A stretch of DNA of 64,000 nt from Cordylochernes scorpioides. Taxonomy: Eukaryota; Arthropoda; Arachnida; Pseudoscorpiones; Chernetidae. Within the stretch, counting starts at the first letter, position 1; each line of letters starts with the position of its first letter. The notes under the pieces are model-generated. The model saw only the letters and a list, made by a program, of their open reading frames with translations. It did no database searches and had not been told where the DNA came from. Positions 1 through 10,430 of this stretch are shown here, piece after piece. The stretch covers positions 95,610,941 through 95,674,940 of the forward strand of contig CP092870.1 of assembly GCA_030710605.1 (NCBI GenBank). The letters are read 5' to 3'. Both the position numbers and the translations under genes were made by a program.

Positions 1-135
1 CTAAGCTTTTTAGGCAAACTGATGGGAGAGGTGACCTTTGTTCTTATTTTTAGCGTCTATTTAAAACAAGAGAGGTGAACTTTATTTTTAAAGATCAATT
101 TCTTCTTGTCAAAACTTCCATCTATATATATATAA
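1..135. repeat. Outer-arm fragment of an FB4-type element
   Basis: The stretch resembles the outer part of the foldback element at 30,664-31,235 (GTCTATTT, GAGAGG, GATCAATTTC, then a CCATCTATATA end) and the similar stretch at 9,300-9,400. It lacks the inner arm, so no ribozyme is present. Similarity was judged by eye. Confidence 0.4.
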
Positions 136-359
136 ATCCATCTATATATATCACCGCCCCCCAATCAAAGAAACATCGACTTTTAATATAACTATAAAAT
201 AATATAAATTTTTCTCTAAATGTGATTTTTAATCCTTTTAGCAAAGGAGAAAAACAACAAAGTTTTATAATATATAATCGTAAGAGAGAGAGAGTGGGGT
301 TTTAAAATTCAAGTTTAAATATATTTTATAATGGAATATTTTATTTGAGCACAAGAAGC

Positions 360-1010
360 TTCTCTAGCTTTATTTCCTCCTCCATTCAGTCTCTCACTCA
401 AATTCTTCTTCAGTTTACCTGCTCTCTTGAGCAGGTTCTGGTCTCCAGTGACGTCATACTTCTCTATCTTGAGTACTTCTCTTTATAACTTCCCATTCAG
501 TCTATCAGTCCAATTATTCTACAGTTCCTCTGTTCTTGAGCAGGTTCTGGTCTCAAGTGAGGCCATGCTTCTCCATATTGACTATTTTAAGTCTTCATAA
601 CTTTCCATCCATCCCGTCATTCTAATTCTTCTTCAGTTTCCCTGCTCTCTTGAGCAGGTCCAGGTCTCCAGTGACGTCATATTTCTCTATCTTGACTTCT
701 TTAAGTCTTCACAACTTCCCATCCAGTCGACCAGTCCAATTCTTCTACAGTTTCTCTGTTATTGACCAAGTCCTGGTTTCCAGTGACGTCATACTTCTCT
801 ATCTTGAGTTCTCCTCTTTATAACTTCCCATCCACCCCATAACTCTAATTATTCTTCAGTTTATCTGCTATCTTAAGCAAGTCCAGGTCTCCAGTGACGA
901 CATACTTCTCCATGAGTTTTTCTCTTTATTTCTTTATAACTTCCCATCCAGTCCATCAGTCTAATTCTTCTTCAGTTTCTCTTAAGCAGGTTCTGTCTCC
1001 GGTATAACAC
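360..1010 (+). repeat. ~100-bp minisatellite, family MS-A
   Basis: About six degenerate tandem copies of a pyrimidine-rich unit. Landmarks in each are CAGGTCTCCAGTGACGTCAT, a CTCTATCTTGAG block, CTTTATAACTTCCCATCCAG and a TTCTTCAGTTTCTCTG block. The same unit recurs at 7,640-8,930 and, inverted, at 26,440-27,165. Most copies carry the palindrome TGACGTCA. No coding function is inferred. Confidence 0.85.
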
Positions 1011-1498
1011 AAGAGTTACAATAAAATCTAATACCAATACAAATAAATCTGTATTCAAATAACTGTAATATATATTGGATTTTATTACTACACTAGTCAT
1101 ATTTGTGATTTATTTGAAAGTGTTTTTTCTTCTGTAGAAAGGCTTTCGTATCCGAAAACTAGAAACGTATGAAATGAATGGGTTTGAAAGAAACCTATCC
1201 TTAGGAGTCTTGATATTAAAACTGTTGGAATATTACACAGAGTAGCAATGGCTATAGATGAGCTCGTTTTTGAAAAGGAACTTCTATGCATATAATATTA
1301 TTGTTTTTGTTGTTTTCACGTAAAACATATACCAAGATTTGTTTTGAATAATTGCTTTTAATAATATATAATATGCAAAGTTAAATTGGTTACGGATTCA
1401 TCCTTTTTACTTACTTTAATTACATAACAAAAACAAGAGGTTATTTTATTGAACTGAAAAACATGTTGAATTTTGAAATTATTTATATTTTGCATACT
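1011..1498. other. AT-rich unique sequence, no feature seen
   Basis: No credible coding frame, RNA gene or recognised repeat. It ends where the chimeric tandem unit starts. Confidence 0.5.
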
Positions 1499-2189
1499 CT
1501 CTGTGCGGTATCGCTTCTCGGCCTTTTGGCTAAGATCTTCCCCACCAGGCCCCCCAGTAGAAAGGAATGAGGCACCAGCTACACCTAGAACTATATCAAG
1601 TGTCCTCATTCATGATCCCGTGAGCCCCCCTCCATGGACCTATAATTTTGAGGACCAGAAAGAACTAGATGGTACTCCACCCCACGGAACCCAATCTCAA
1701 GACCCCCCTGCCCCAACAGACCCCCTAGGAGTTAAGAGCGAGGCACCAGCTCCACCTAGAAGCAAACTTGGCCTCCTCGTTCACGATCCTGGGGGCTCTT
1801 CTCCGAGGATCTGCAGACCTAGTGACCAAACAGGTCTAGAAGGATCGCCACCCTGCCGGAACCGAACCCAAGACTCGCCTGCCCCTGAGGACCACCACTG
1901 TAAATATTTTTGGACCCAGGAAAGGAGACGGACCAGTGACCGGGAGGAGCAATGGAGAGTAGCCGCAGTCCCCAGGCACCGAAAATGGAGGACCCCGCCC
2001 TGGCCCTTTTTGAGAAAGTGGACCCACCCCCCATGGCCAGAAACCCTGTACCCCAAAGCCTAGACTGCTTGACCATTTTACCTTACCAAACTAGCACTGG
2101 CAAGCATTTTCTAGTGAAGGCTCTTCAACTATATCTCTTATTTTCTTTTTTAAGATGCCTCCAATAAAAGTTTTTTCTTTTCTTATCAG
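1499..2189 (+). pseudogene. Chimeric, truncated first unit of the 1.1-kb tandem array
   Basis: This unit starts with CTCTGTGCGGTATC, as in the later units, but about 430 bp of the unit are missing and replaced by 28 nt identical to the 5' end of U2 snRNA. It then rejoins the unit at TTCCCCACCAGGC. Its open frame (1,473-2,063) keeps a six-C run and so stays open through two internal protein repeats with the pattern EAPA-x-PR-x(3)-V/L-L-x-HDP, rich in Pro, Asp and Glu. I do not recognise the protein. No ordinary intron precedes it, unlike the later units, so it looks like a rearranged or retroposed copy. Confidence 0.55.
1510..1537 (+). pseudogene. U2 snRNA 5'-end fragment (nt 1-28)
   Basis: The 28 bases match the conserved 5' end of U2 spliceosomal RNA (ATCGCTTCTCGG, then CCTTTTGGCTAAGATC) without mismatch as I remember that sequence. 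The branch-point recognition region and everything after it are missing, so this is a fragment and not a functional snRNA gene. It is joined at both sides to the tandem-unit sequence with a few bases of overlap (ATC at the left, GAT-C/TTCCCC at the right). Confidence 0.8.
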
Positions 2190-3284
2190 CTCTGTGCGGT
2201 ATCAACGTCGAATGGTAAACTGTTACCAGGAGGAAGCGGACAATAAGTCTCCTTCGCCAGCAGGCGCCTTCACCTCAGAACCTCCAGACTGGCCCCTAGA
2301 TGAAGACTGCTATCTGGAGTGGGAAGAAGAGGACAACGCGCCACCATCTTCCCCTGATTCTGAAGTTCAGGCCCCTCAAGAACCAAGCTCCAAGCTGGAA
2401 CAAGAGACTCCTCTCTCAGAAGGACAAGATACCACCACAGCAACGTCCACCAAGGACCCTACCCCTACTGACCCCCTGGATAACAAGAACGAGGCACCAG
2501 CTTTATCTATAAGTACATTAGGTGTCCTCACTCATGATCCTGGCGGCCCCTCTTCATGGACCTCATGGACCATTAACCCAGAGGACCAGCAAGACCAAGA
2601 AGGAGCCTGTGGGAACCAGATTCAAGACCCTGATTCCCCACCAGGCCCCCAGTAGAAAAGAATGAGGCACCAGCTACACCTAGAACTATATCAGGTGTCC
2701 TCATTCATGATCCCGGGGGCCCCCTCCGTGGACCTATAATTTTGAGGACCAGAAAAAACTAGATGGTACTCCACCTCACGGAACCCAATCTCAAGACCCC
2801 CCTGCCCAAACAGACCCCCTAGGAGTTAAGAACGAGGCACCAGCTCCATCTAGAAGCAAACTTGGCCTCCTCGTTCACGATTCTGGGAGCTCTTCTCCGA
2901 GGATCTGCAGACCTAGTGACCAAACAGGTCTAGAAGGATCGCCACCCTGCCGGAACCGAACCCAAGACTCTTCAGCCCCTGAGGACTACCACTGTAAATA
3001 TTTTTGGTCCCAGGAAAGGAGACGGACCAGTGACCGGGAGGAGCAATGGAGAGTAGCCGCAGTCCCCAGGCACCGAAAATAGAGGATCCCGCCCTGGCCC
3101 TTTTTGAGAAAGTGGACCCACCCCCCATGGCCAGGAACCCTGTACCCCAAAGCCTAGACTGCTTGACCATTTTACCTTACCAAACTAGCACTGGCAAGCA
3201 TTTTCAAGTGAAGGCTCTTCAACTATATCTCTTGTTTTTTTTTAAGATGCTTTCAATAAAAGTTTTTTTTTCTGTTCTTATCAG
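2190..3284 (+). pseudogene. Tandem unit 1 (~1,096 bp) with proline/glutamate-rich frame
   Basis: The unit begins just after a pyrimidine tract and TTATCAG, which looks like a 3' splice site; CAATAAAAG lies just upstream. The frame (open to 2,655) starts MVNCYQEEADN, continues with an acidic WPLDEDCYLEWEEED block and then with ~58-residue repeats having EAPA and HDPGG signatures. A five-C run at about 2,645 (six C in the first and third units) shifts the frame and ends it at PPGPQ. I do not recognise the protein family. One reading is a duplicated exon plus intron of a host gene; a low-complexity repeat protein of a mobile element is also possible. Confidence 0.5.
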
Positions 3285-4382
3285 CTCTGTGCGGTATCAA
3301 CGTCGAATGGTAAACTGTTACCAGGAGGAAGCGGACAATAAGTCTCCTTCACCAGCAGGCGCCTTCACCTCAGAACCTCCAGAATGGCCCCTAGATGAAG
3401 ACTGCTATCTGGAGTGGGAAGAAGAGGACAACGCGCCACCATCTTCCCCTGATTCTGAAGTTCAGGCCCCTCAAGAACCAAGCTCCAAGCTGGAACAAGA
3501 GACTCCTCTCTCAGAAGCACAAGATACCACCTCAGCACGTCCACCAAGGACCCTACCCCTACTGACCCCCTGGATAACAAGAACGAGGCACCAGCTTTAC
3601 CTATAAGTACATTAGGTGTGTCCTCACTCATGATCCTGGCGGCCCCTCTTCATGGACCTCATGAACCATTAACCCAGAGGACCAGCAAGACCAAGAAGGA
3701 GCCTGTGGGAACCAGATTCAAGACCCTGATTCCCCACCAGGCCCCCAGTAGAAAAGAATGAGGCACCAGGTACACCTAGAACTATATCAGGTGTCCTCAT
3801 TCATGATCCCGGGGGCCCCCTCCGTGGACCTATAATTTTGAGGACCAGAAAAAACTAGATGGTACTCCACCTCACGGAACCCAATCTCAAGACCCCCCTG
3901 CCCAAACAGACCCCCTAGGAGTTAAGAACGAGGCACCAGCTCCATCTAGAAGCAAACTTGGCCTCCTCGTTCACGATTCTGGGAGCTCTTCTCCGAGGAT
4001 CTGCAGACCTAGTGACCAAACAGGTCTAGAAGGATCGCCACCCTGCCGGAACCGAACCCAAGACTCTCTCTCCTGCCCCTGAGGACTACCACTGTAAATA
4101 TTTTTGGTCCCAGGAAAGGAGACGGACCAGTGACCGGGAGGAGCAATGGAGAGTAGCCGCAGTCCCCAGGCACCGAAAATAGAGGATCCCGCCCTGGCCC
4201 TTTTGAGAAAGTGGACCCACCCCCCATGGCCAGGAACCCTGTACCCCAAAGCCTAGACTGCTTGACCATTTTACCTTACCAAACTAGCACTGGCAAGCAT
4301 TTTCTAGTGAAGGCTCTTCAACTATATCTCTTGTTTTTTTTTAAGATGCTTTCAATAAAAGTTTTTTTTCTGTTCTTATCAG
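3285..4382 (+). pseudogene. Tandem unit 2 (~1,098 bp), frame disrupted
   Basis: Nearly identical to the unit before it. It has a changed ACC/ACG junction near 3,538 that shifts the frame, a TGA where unit 1 has a Trp codon (about 3,660), an added GT near 3,618, and the five-C run. The coding capacity is therefore broken at several points although overall similarity is very high. The unit ends with a poly-T tract and a CTGTTCTTATCAG acceptor-like site. Confidence 0.5.
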
Positions 4383-5478
4383 CTCTGTGCGGTATCAACG
4401 TCGAATGGTAAACTGTTACCAGGAGGAAGCGGACAATAAGTCTCCTTCACCAGCAGGCGCCTTCACCTCAGAACCTCCAGAATGGCCCCTAGATGAAGAC
4501 TGCTATCTGGAGTGGGAAGAAGAGGACAACGCGCCACCATCTTCCCCTGATTCTGAAGTTCAGGCCCCTCAAGAACCAAGCTCCAAGCTGGAACAAGAGA
4601 CTCCTCTCTCAGAAGCACAAGATGCCACCTCAGCAACGACCACCAAGGACCCTACCCCTACTGACCCCCTGGATAACAAGAACGAGGCACCAGGTTTACT
4701 TATAAGTACATTAGGTGTCCTCACTCATGATCCTGGCGGCCCCTCTTCATGGACCTCATGAACCATTAACCCAGAGGACCAGCAAGACCAAGAAGGAGCC
4801 TGTGGGAACCAGATTCAAGACCCTGATTCCCCACCAGGCCCCCCAGTAGAAAAGAATGAGGCACCAGCTACACCTAGAACTATATCAGGTGTCCTCATTC
4901 ATGATCCCGGGGGCCCCCTCCGTGGACCTATAATTTTGAGGACCAGAAAGAACTAGATGGTACTCCACTCCACGGAACCCAATCTAAAGCCCCCCCCTGC
5001 CCCAAAAGACCCCCTAGGAGTTAAGAGCGAGGCACCAGCTCCACCTAGAAGCAAACTTGGCCTCCTCGTTCACGATCCTGGGGCTCTTCTCCGAGGATCT
5101 GCAGACCTAGTGACCAAACAGGTCTAGAAGAATCGCCACCCTGCCGGAACCGAACCCAAGACTCACCTGCCCCTGAGGACCACCACTGTAAATATTTTTG
5201 GACCCAGGAAACGAGGCGGACCAGTGACCGGGAGGAGCAATGGAGAGTAGCCGCAGTCCCCAGGCACCGAAAATGGAGGATCCCGCCCTGGCCCTTTTTG
5301 AGAAAGTGGACCCACCCCCCATGGCCAGGAACCCTGTACTCCAAAGCCTAGACTGCTTGACCATTTTACTTTACCAAACTAGCACTGGCAAGCATTTTCT
5401 AGTGAAGGCTCTTCGTAAATCTCTTGTTTTTTTTTTTTAAGATGCCTTCAATAAAGGTTTTAAATCTGTTCTTATCAG
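4383..5478 (+). pseudogene. Tandem unit 3 (~1,096 bp), frame disrupted
   Basis: Third full unit. The frame is open at 4,387-4,761, then stops at the same TGA as unit 2. The six-C run is present here, so the C-run length differs between otherwise near-identical units. The unit is followed at 5,479 by one more acceptor-like boundary and about 35 bp of the next unit (GTGTGCGGTATCACCGTCG), where the array stops. Confidence 0.5.
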
Positions 5479-5513
5479 CTGTGTGCGGTATCACCGTCGA
5501 ATGGTATCTATCA

Positions 5514-6090
5514 ATTAGAATCAGCACTTACACTCCTCCAATCTTTTTTCCTCAGTTATATAAGAAATAGATAAACAGCAAGGATATATACTTTTGATAC
5601 CATTTTAAAGCTTTTGCAATCCATTTCTATAAACATTTAATACAAGAGGTTCATATTGGATAGTTTCGCATTTAATATTATATTGACATTTTGATAAGTA
5701 GAACGATATCAAAGTATAATATCATCCAAAAAGATTTTATTGATTGTATCCTCAAATTATTGTGAAATTTTATGTGAGCTTTGCGATCTTGTAGAGTATA
5801 AAAGTAAAGAAAATAGTTTTTTCTCTCGAATTCGGCAAAATGGTTTTTCAACTCCCCGATTGCTACGCTCCCCTCCTACCATTAAATAATAAACTAACAC
5901 ACATTAATTATTACTTTGTTGTTAATTAAGAGGATTCTTTCACATATAAATTTGTTATATACTTGATGGTGGTATTTCCCATGAGAGACTGAGTCGAGAT
6001 TGATGGAGGTTGTGGAGATTAGAATAGATCAAGGCGTTTCTTATTTTAGAAAGATGAACGTTCGAGGAGGTAGTGGTTCGTAGTTAGGTG
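5514..6090. other. AT-rich unique sequence, no feature seen
   Basis: Short frames only. No repeat family recognised from elsewhere in the window. Confidence 0.4.
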
Positions 6091-6094
6091 CCCT

Positions 6095-6335
6095 ATGTGC
6101 TGTTTCATTCTTCCAAAATACAAGTTGATGTATGGAAACTTGAAGTATACTTATCTTGAAGATAGAGGCTGCCTGGCCGGCATTCATATTTCAATAAAAA
6201 TAGACACTTCGGCCAGACACGCCTTGCCAAATGCTTTATTTTTATTTACTTCTCCTACGAAAACAACAATTTTTGTCGAAACGTTGAGAAAATAAAAAAC
6301 TCTAACTGGCCGAAGAGTCTATTTTTCATAGAAAT
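6095..6335 (+). repeat. FB5-family dispersed element with degenerate hammerhead-like motif
   Basis: Shares with 34,055-34,275 and 46,545-46,840 the stretches CTTGCCAAATG, TACGAAAACAA, TTTTGTCGAAACGTTGAG and GGCCGAAGAGTC. The CTGACGA of the better copy at 46,722 is here CCTACGA, so the catalytic core is lost. Confidence 0.55.
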
Positions 6336-7032
6336 ATATTCCTTTTATGCATTCTTTTTGTGTTTGTTTTTGTATATAATTTTTATGTGCTTTTAATTGC
6401 TTCCATTGTTGCCATTTTTGTGTATTAATTCTAATTTATCTTTTTTTTGTTCCTTTAATGCGTTTATTTTGTGTTTTATTCTTGCATATTACTTCTTGTG
6501 CATGATTTTATGTGTTCTTTTCGTATTTTTTTATTTTTGTGTGTGTATGTGTTGTTTTCTGGTGTTCTTTTTTGTGCCTTATGTTTTGTGTGTTGATTCT
6601 GTTCATTTATGTGTTCTTTTGTTTGTAATTATTTGTGTATAACTTTTGTGAGAGTTATATGTTTTCTTTTTTGCATGGTGTTTTTATGTTATTTTGTATT
6701 ATTTAATGTTGTTCTTTTTGTAATCTGCTTTAGGCTGCTAAAATAAGTTTCCTTTGCTCGAGAGAGAGAGAGAGGGAGAGTAAAAACCTTTTTAGTATTT
6801 TCTTTTATCTTCGAAAGTTTCAACTAAAAGGTTATTCTATACCGAAACGCATCAAATTTTTTTTCAAGAACTAAATATTCAAAAGGTCTGGGAATAGAAA
6901 TAATTTTGCGTATAACGACACAATTCGATTTTTTTCAATGATAATTTGTAATTTCAAATAAAGTATTAATTATGAAAACACACAATAAGGCGTTATAATC
7001 TCTATTCAATATTATTTCTAAAAGTTATATAT
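6336..7032. other. T/TG-rich low-complexity DNA and a short (GA)n run
   Basis: From 6,360 to 6,730 the plus strand is dominated by TTTTGTG and TTGTGT words, with a (GA)n run at about 6,762-6,780. The open frame over it is compositional. Nothing else seen. Confidence 0.6.
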
Positions 7033-7639
7033 ATAAAAATATATATGTTGAAAATATTCCGATAGTTGGCGCAAGCCATCAGCAATTTTCAGTTGCCCGA
7101 TAAAGAGATGCCCTTTTTTCTCTTTAAAAAAATATACATGTTTTTCTCTTACTCAATCCTATATGAATGTGTGTTTAATAGCAACATTCTGAACTCTCCC
7201 AATAAGGAATGAGAGAGAATTGAAGAATTGACAATACAAATTTTAATTATTTTTTCCTATTGTTGTGAATTTTCCACACAAACAACTAAGTAATTGAAAT
7301 GACCTAGAAAAATAAGATTGAAAAATAAGATTTCATTTTTCTCTCAAATGTGAAATCCAATCGAAAATTTAAACCACGTGACCGAATTGCTTTCCTGTTC
7401 CTGTGAGTCAATATTATCATTTCATTTTGTGTGTTGATCTACTAATTGCTAGGTTTAGTGGAAGAATTCGCGTCCAATAACTATTTCTGTGTAGAAGATA
7501 TTTATAGTAAGAGGAGTAGAAAGTAAATATTGATGTTTTAATGGTTTCTTTATTCTCTATTGTAAACATTTGATGTGAGAATTGTGGAGATTATATTCAT
7601 AAAGTGTTTGGATAATCAAAATATTTATTTTTAGAATTA

Positions 7640-8930
7640 TTTTCTTCATTTTTAAATTGCTCTGCCTTTGAAGAGGTCCCAGTCTTCTGTTACGTCATAC
7701 TGCCCTATCTTGGGTTCTTCCCTTTATAACTTCCCATCCAGTCCATTAGTCTGATTCTTCAACTTCTCTGTTCTTGTCCAGGTCTCCAATGACGTCTCTA
7801 TCTTGGGTTCTTCTCTTCATAGCTTCCCATCCAGTCCATCAGTCTGATTCTTCAACTTCTCTGTTCTTGTCCAGGTCTCCACTGACGTCTCTATCTTGGG
7901 TTCTTCTCTTTATAGCTTCCCATCCAGTCCATCAGTCTGATTCTTCAACTTCTCTGTTCTTGTCCAGGTCTCCAATGACGTCTCTATCTTGGGTTCTTCT
8001 CTTTATAGCTTCCCATCCAGTCCATCAGTCTGATTCTTCAACTTCTCTGTTCTTGTCCAGGTCTCCACTGACGTCTCTATCTTGGGTTCTTCTCTTTATA
8101 GCTTCCCATCCAGTCCATCAGTCTGATTCTTCAACTTCTCTGTTCTTGTCCAGGTCTCCAATGACGTCTCTATCTTGGGTTCTTCTCTTTATAGCTTCCC
8201 ATCCAGTCCATCAGTCTGATTCTTCAACTTCTCTGTTCTTGTCCAGGTCTCCAATGACGTCTCTATCTTGGGTTCTTCTCTTTATAGCTTCCCATCCAGT
8301 CCATCAGTCTGATTCTTCAACTTCTCTGTTCTTGTCCAGGTCTCCACTGACGTCATACTTCTCTATCTTGGGTTCTTCTCTTTATAACTTCCCATCCAGT
8401 CCATTAGTCCAATTCTTAAGTTTCTCTGTTCTTGTCCAGGTCTCCAGTGACCTCATACTTCTCTATCTTGAGTTCTCTTTATATATTTATAGCTTCCCAT
8501 AAGGTCCATCAGTCAAATTCTTCCTCAGTTTCTCTGTTCTTGAACATGACTTGGTCTCCAGTGATACCACACTTATCTATCTTGATTTCCTCTCTTTATT
8601 TATTCCTAACTTCCCATCCAGTCCTTCAGTCCTATTCTTCTTCAGTTTCTCTGTTCTTGAGTATCGTCCCAGTCTTAAGTGACGGCAAACTCCTCTATTT
8701 TGAGTTATTCTCTTTATTTCTTCATATATTCCAGTCCATCAGTCTGATTCTTCTTCAGTTTCTGTTCTTAAGATGGTCCCGACCTCGCATAATTCCATAC
8801 TTCTCTATCTTGAAATCTTCTCTTTATTCCTTGATAGCTTTCCAAACTCATCAGTTCAATTATTATTATTCTCATCAGTTTTCTTTCCTTTCAACACTTT
8901 CTATATAATCATATTCACTCTTTATAGATT
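7640..8930 (+). repeat. MS-A minisatellite with a homogeneous 93-bp array
   Basis: Degenerate ~100-bp units flank a homogeneous block (about 7,774-8,345) of 93-bp units. Because 93 is divisible by three, the block reads as an uninterrupted repeating frame with 31-residue periods (for example MTSLSWVLLFIASHPVHQS). The mirror array at 26,440-27,165 lacks this expansion, so the 93-bp block probably amplified after the inverted duplication. Confidence 0.85.
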
Positions 8931-9006
8931 TCCCATCCAATTCTTCTTTTTATTATTATTTTTTTATGATAACCTTCAACGGGCTTTCTTGTATTTATAT
9001 ATGTTC

Positions 9007-9201
9007 GTGACGGCCTCGGCAATTTTTTTTTTTTGTAAAATAAATTAATTTATTTAAAGTCCGAAATATTAAAGAGAAAAGAAGTAACGGCCGTTGGAAG
9101 CAAGCCTTGTTGTTGAACGACGCGCGTGGCCAGAGTCCCGGATGCCGCCAGCGCATGCGTAGTGAGGTGTTCTCTCAGCTCGCGGTTGCCGAGGCCGTCA
9201 C
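9007..9201 (+). mobile_element. 195-bp TIR element, GC-rich
   Basis: It is bounded by 16-bp inverted repeats GTGACGGCCTCGGCAA and TTGCCGAGGCCGTCAC. The interior goes from an A/T run to a CpG-rich stretch. The homologous element is at 26,175-26,369 in the other arm, where one TIR has lost GC. No target duplication was seen, so assignment as a MITE is provisional; a structured promoter or CpG island is an alternative. Confidence 0.5.
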
Positions 9202-9880
9202 ACTACTGCCCGTATGTTTAGTGAAGCTTTGTCCCAGTTCGCGCTCGCTGAAGCAAAGTGTGGTCGCCACATGTTTATTATAGAGGGTGCATATATAGCT
9301 GATGATTAGCTTTAGCGTTTATTTTGATGGGAGAGGAAATTGAGAGATCAATTTTCCTTCGTCAGAATTCCCATCTATATTTTGGCCATAAATTTGACTA
9401 CTCTACCAGCTAAAACATCTCTTCAGCGGATTGTAATATGTCAATCTGCATTGTCATCACGCGTAAAATTACAAATATTATATTTGATATTGAATAATTT
9501 GAAAAAAGGTACCTAGAATTGACCCCCCGCTCTCTTTAATATAGAATTCCGTTGTCAATGCAGCTTCCTATGAACTAGAATATACTACGTTTTGAATGCC
9601 TAGTGAACTCAAAGCTGATTAGCTAGGCGATGTCACATGACATTGAATAACCAATCAGAACGAGAGAAAAATGCACATAGTTATGATTGCAAATACATTA
9701 AAACCTTACATAAGTGCCACCTTTCCTTAAGTTGCCCTGTTCAACTTTAATTTCTCTCAGTTTCAATTTATATATTCTTTAAAGCCTATTACATTCGACC
9801 AACCTAATTATTTCTATTAAGTGAATATTCTGTTAAAAACACATATGGACTAATAATCTTATCCATATTGTAATATTGTT
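9202..9880 (+). other. Duplicated non-coding flank
   Basis: CpG-rich to about 9,270, then AT-rich, with a short FB4-like stretch at 9,300-9,400. It matches 25,560-26,170 inverted. No gene seen. Confidence 0.5.
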
Positions 9881-9914
9881 AAATTAATTTAACCAATCAA
9901 TGAAAATACTCAAC

Positions 9915-9915
<1 letters not shown>

Positions 9916-10004
<89 letters not shown>
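9916..10004. repeat. (AT)n microsatellite, ~89 bp
   Basis: Uninterrupted TA dinucleotides. At this place in the right arm there is a Helitron cluster (23,182-25,555) instead. Confidence 0.95.
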
Positions 10005-10007
<3 letters not shown>

Positions 10008-10069
10008 AAAAACAATAGGAAAAAAATAGAAGGGTCAGATGTTGATATTAAAAATAATGAAAGCATATC

Positions 10070-10232
10070 CTGACCAGGAGCTCATGTGCTTTGTAGATGG
10101 CAGAGCGCCATCTGGTGGAACAGAAATCAACTAATATTGATTTAGCTTATTCCCTGACGTTAATTGATTTCTGTTCCACTAGATGGTGCTCTGCCGTCTA
10201 AAAAGCACATGTGCGCCTGGTCAGGATATGCT
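10070..10232. mobile_element. FB3 foldback element with inverted CTCF-like sites
   Basis: Two arms of about 70 bp in inverted order. The left arm contains GCAGAGCGCCATCTGGTGGA and the right arm its mirror with two changes (TTCCACTAGATGGTGCTCTG). Arm ends read CCTGACCAGGAG and GCGCCTGGTCAGG. There is no coding capacity. Relatives lie at 22,940, 32,757, 51,085 and 59,520. The GATGGCGCT core on each arm fits the bilaterian CTCF motif. Confidence 0.7.
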
Positions 10233-10289
10233 TCCATTATTTTTAATATATATATATTACTCTGTATTTGCAAAATCATTATAAATATA

Positions 10290-10430
10290 TTTCTTATCTT
10301 GCTTATTCAAGATTCTCTAGCTGTAGATAGTTTTGTTGATAATTGTCGACTAGTCGTACTGACGTCATCAATAAATACTTTTACATCTTAAGGTATTCAA
10401 AGACTTGATTTTTCGCTGCAATATCTTATT
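10290..10430 (-). repeat. Diverged solo-LTR relic (related to the LTR at 38,923)
   Basis: In reverse complement it matches the LTR of the gag-only element: GATGTAAAAGTATTTATTGA, TGACGTCA, GTCGACAATT and the CAGCTAGAGAATCTTGA region, with many changes. The mirrored relic is at 22,711-22,850. Confidence 0.7.

Noticed and set aside
1499-1512. CTGTGCGGTAT resembles a cloning-vector sequence
   Set aside because: Only about 11 bp match, and the flanks in all units differ from vector; contamination is not supported.
6397-6642. 81-codon Phe/Cys-rich frame
   Set aside because: Driven by TTTTGTG low-complexity sequence.
7774-8502. 242-codon plus-strand open frame
   Set aside because: It is the translation of the 93-bp MS-A array; the period is a multiple of three, so openness is a by-product of repetition.
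9884-10066. 60-codon frame with an Ile-Tyr run
   Set aside because: Translation of the (AT)n microsatellite.
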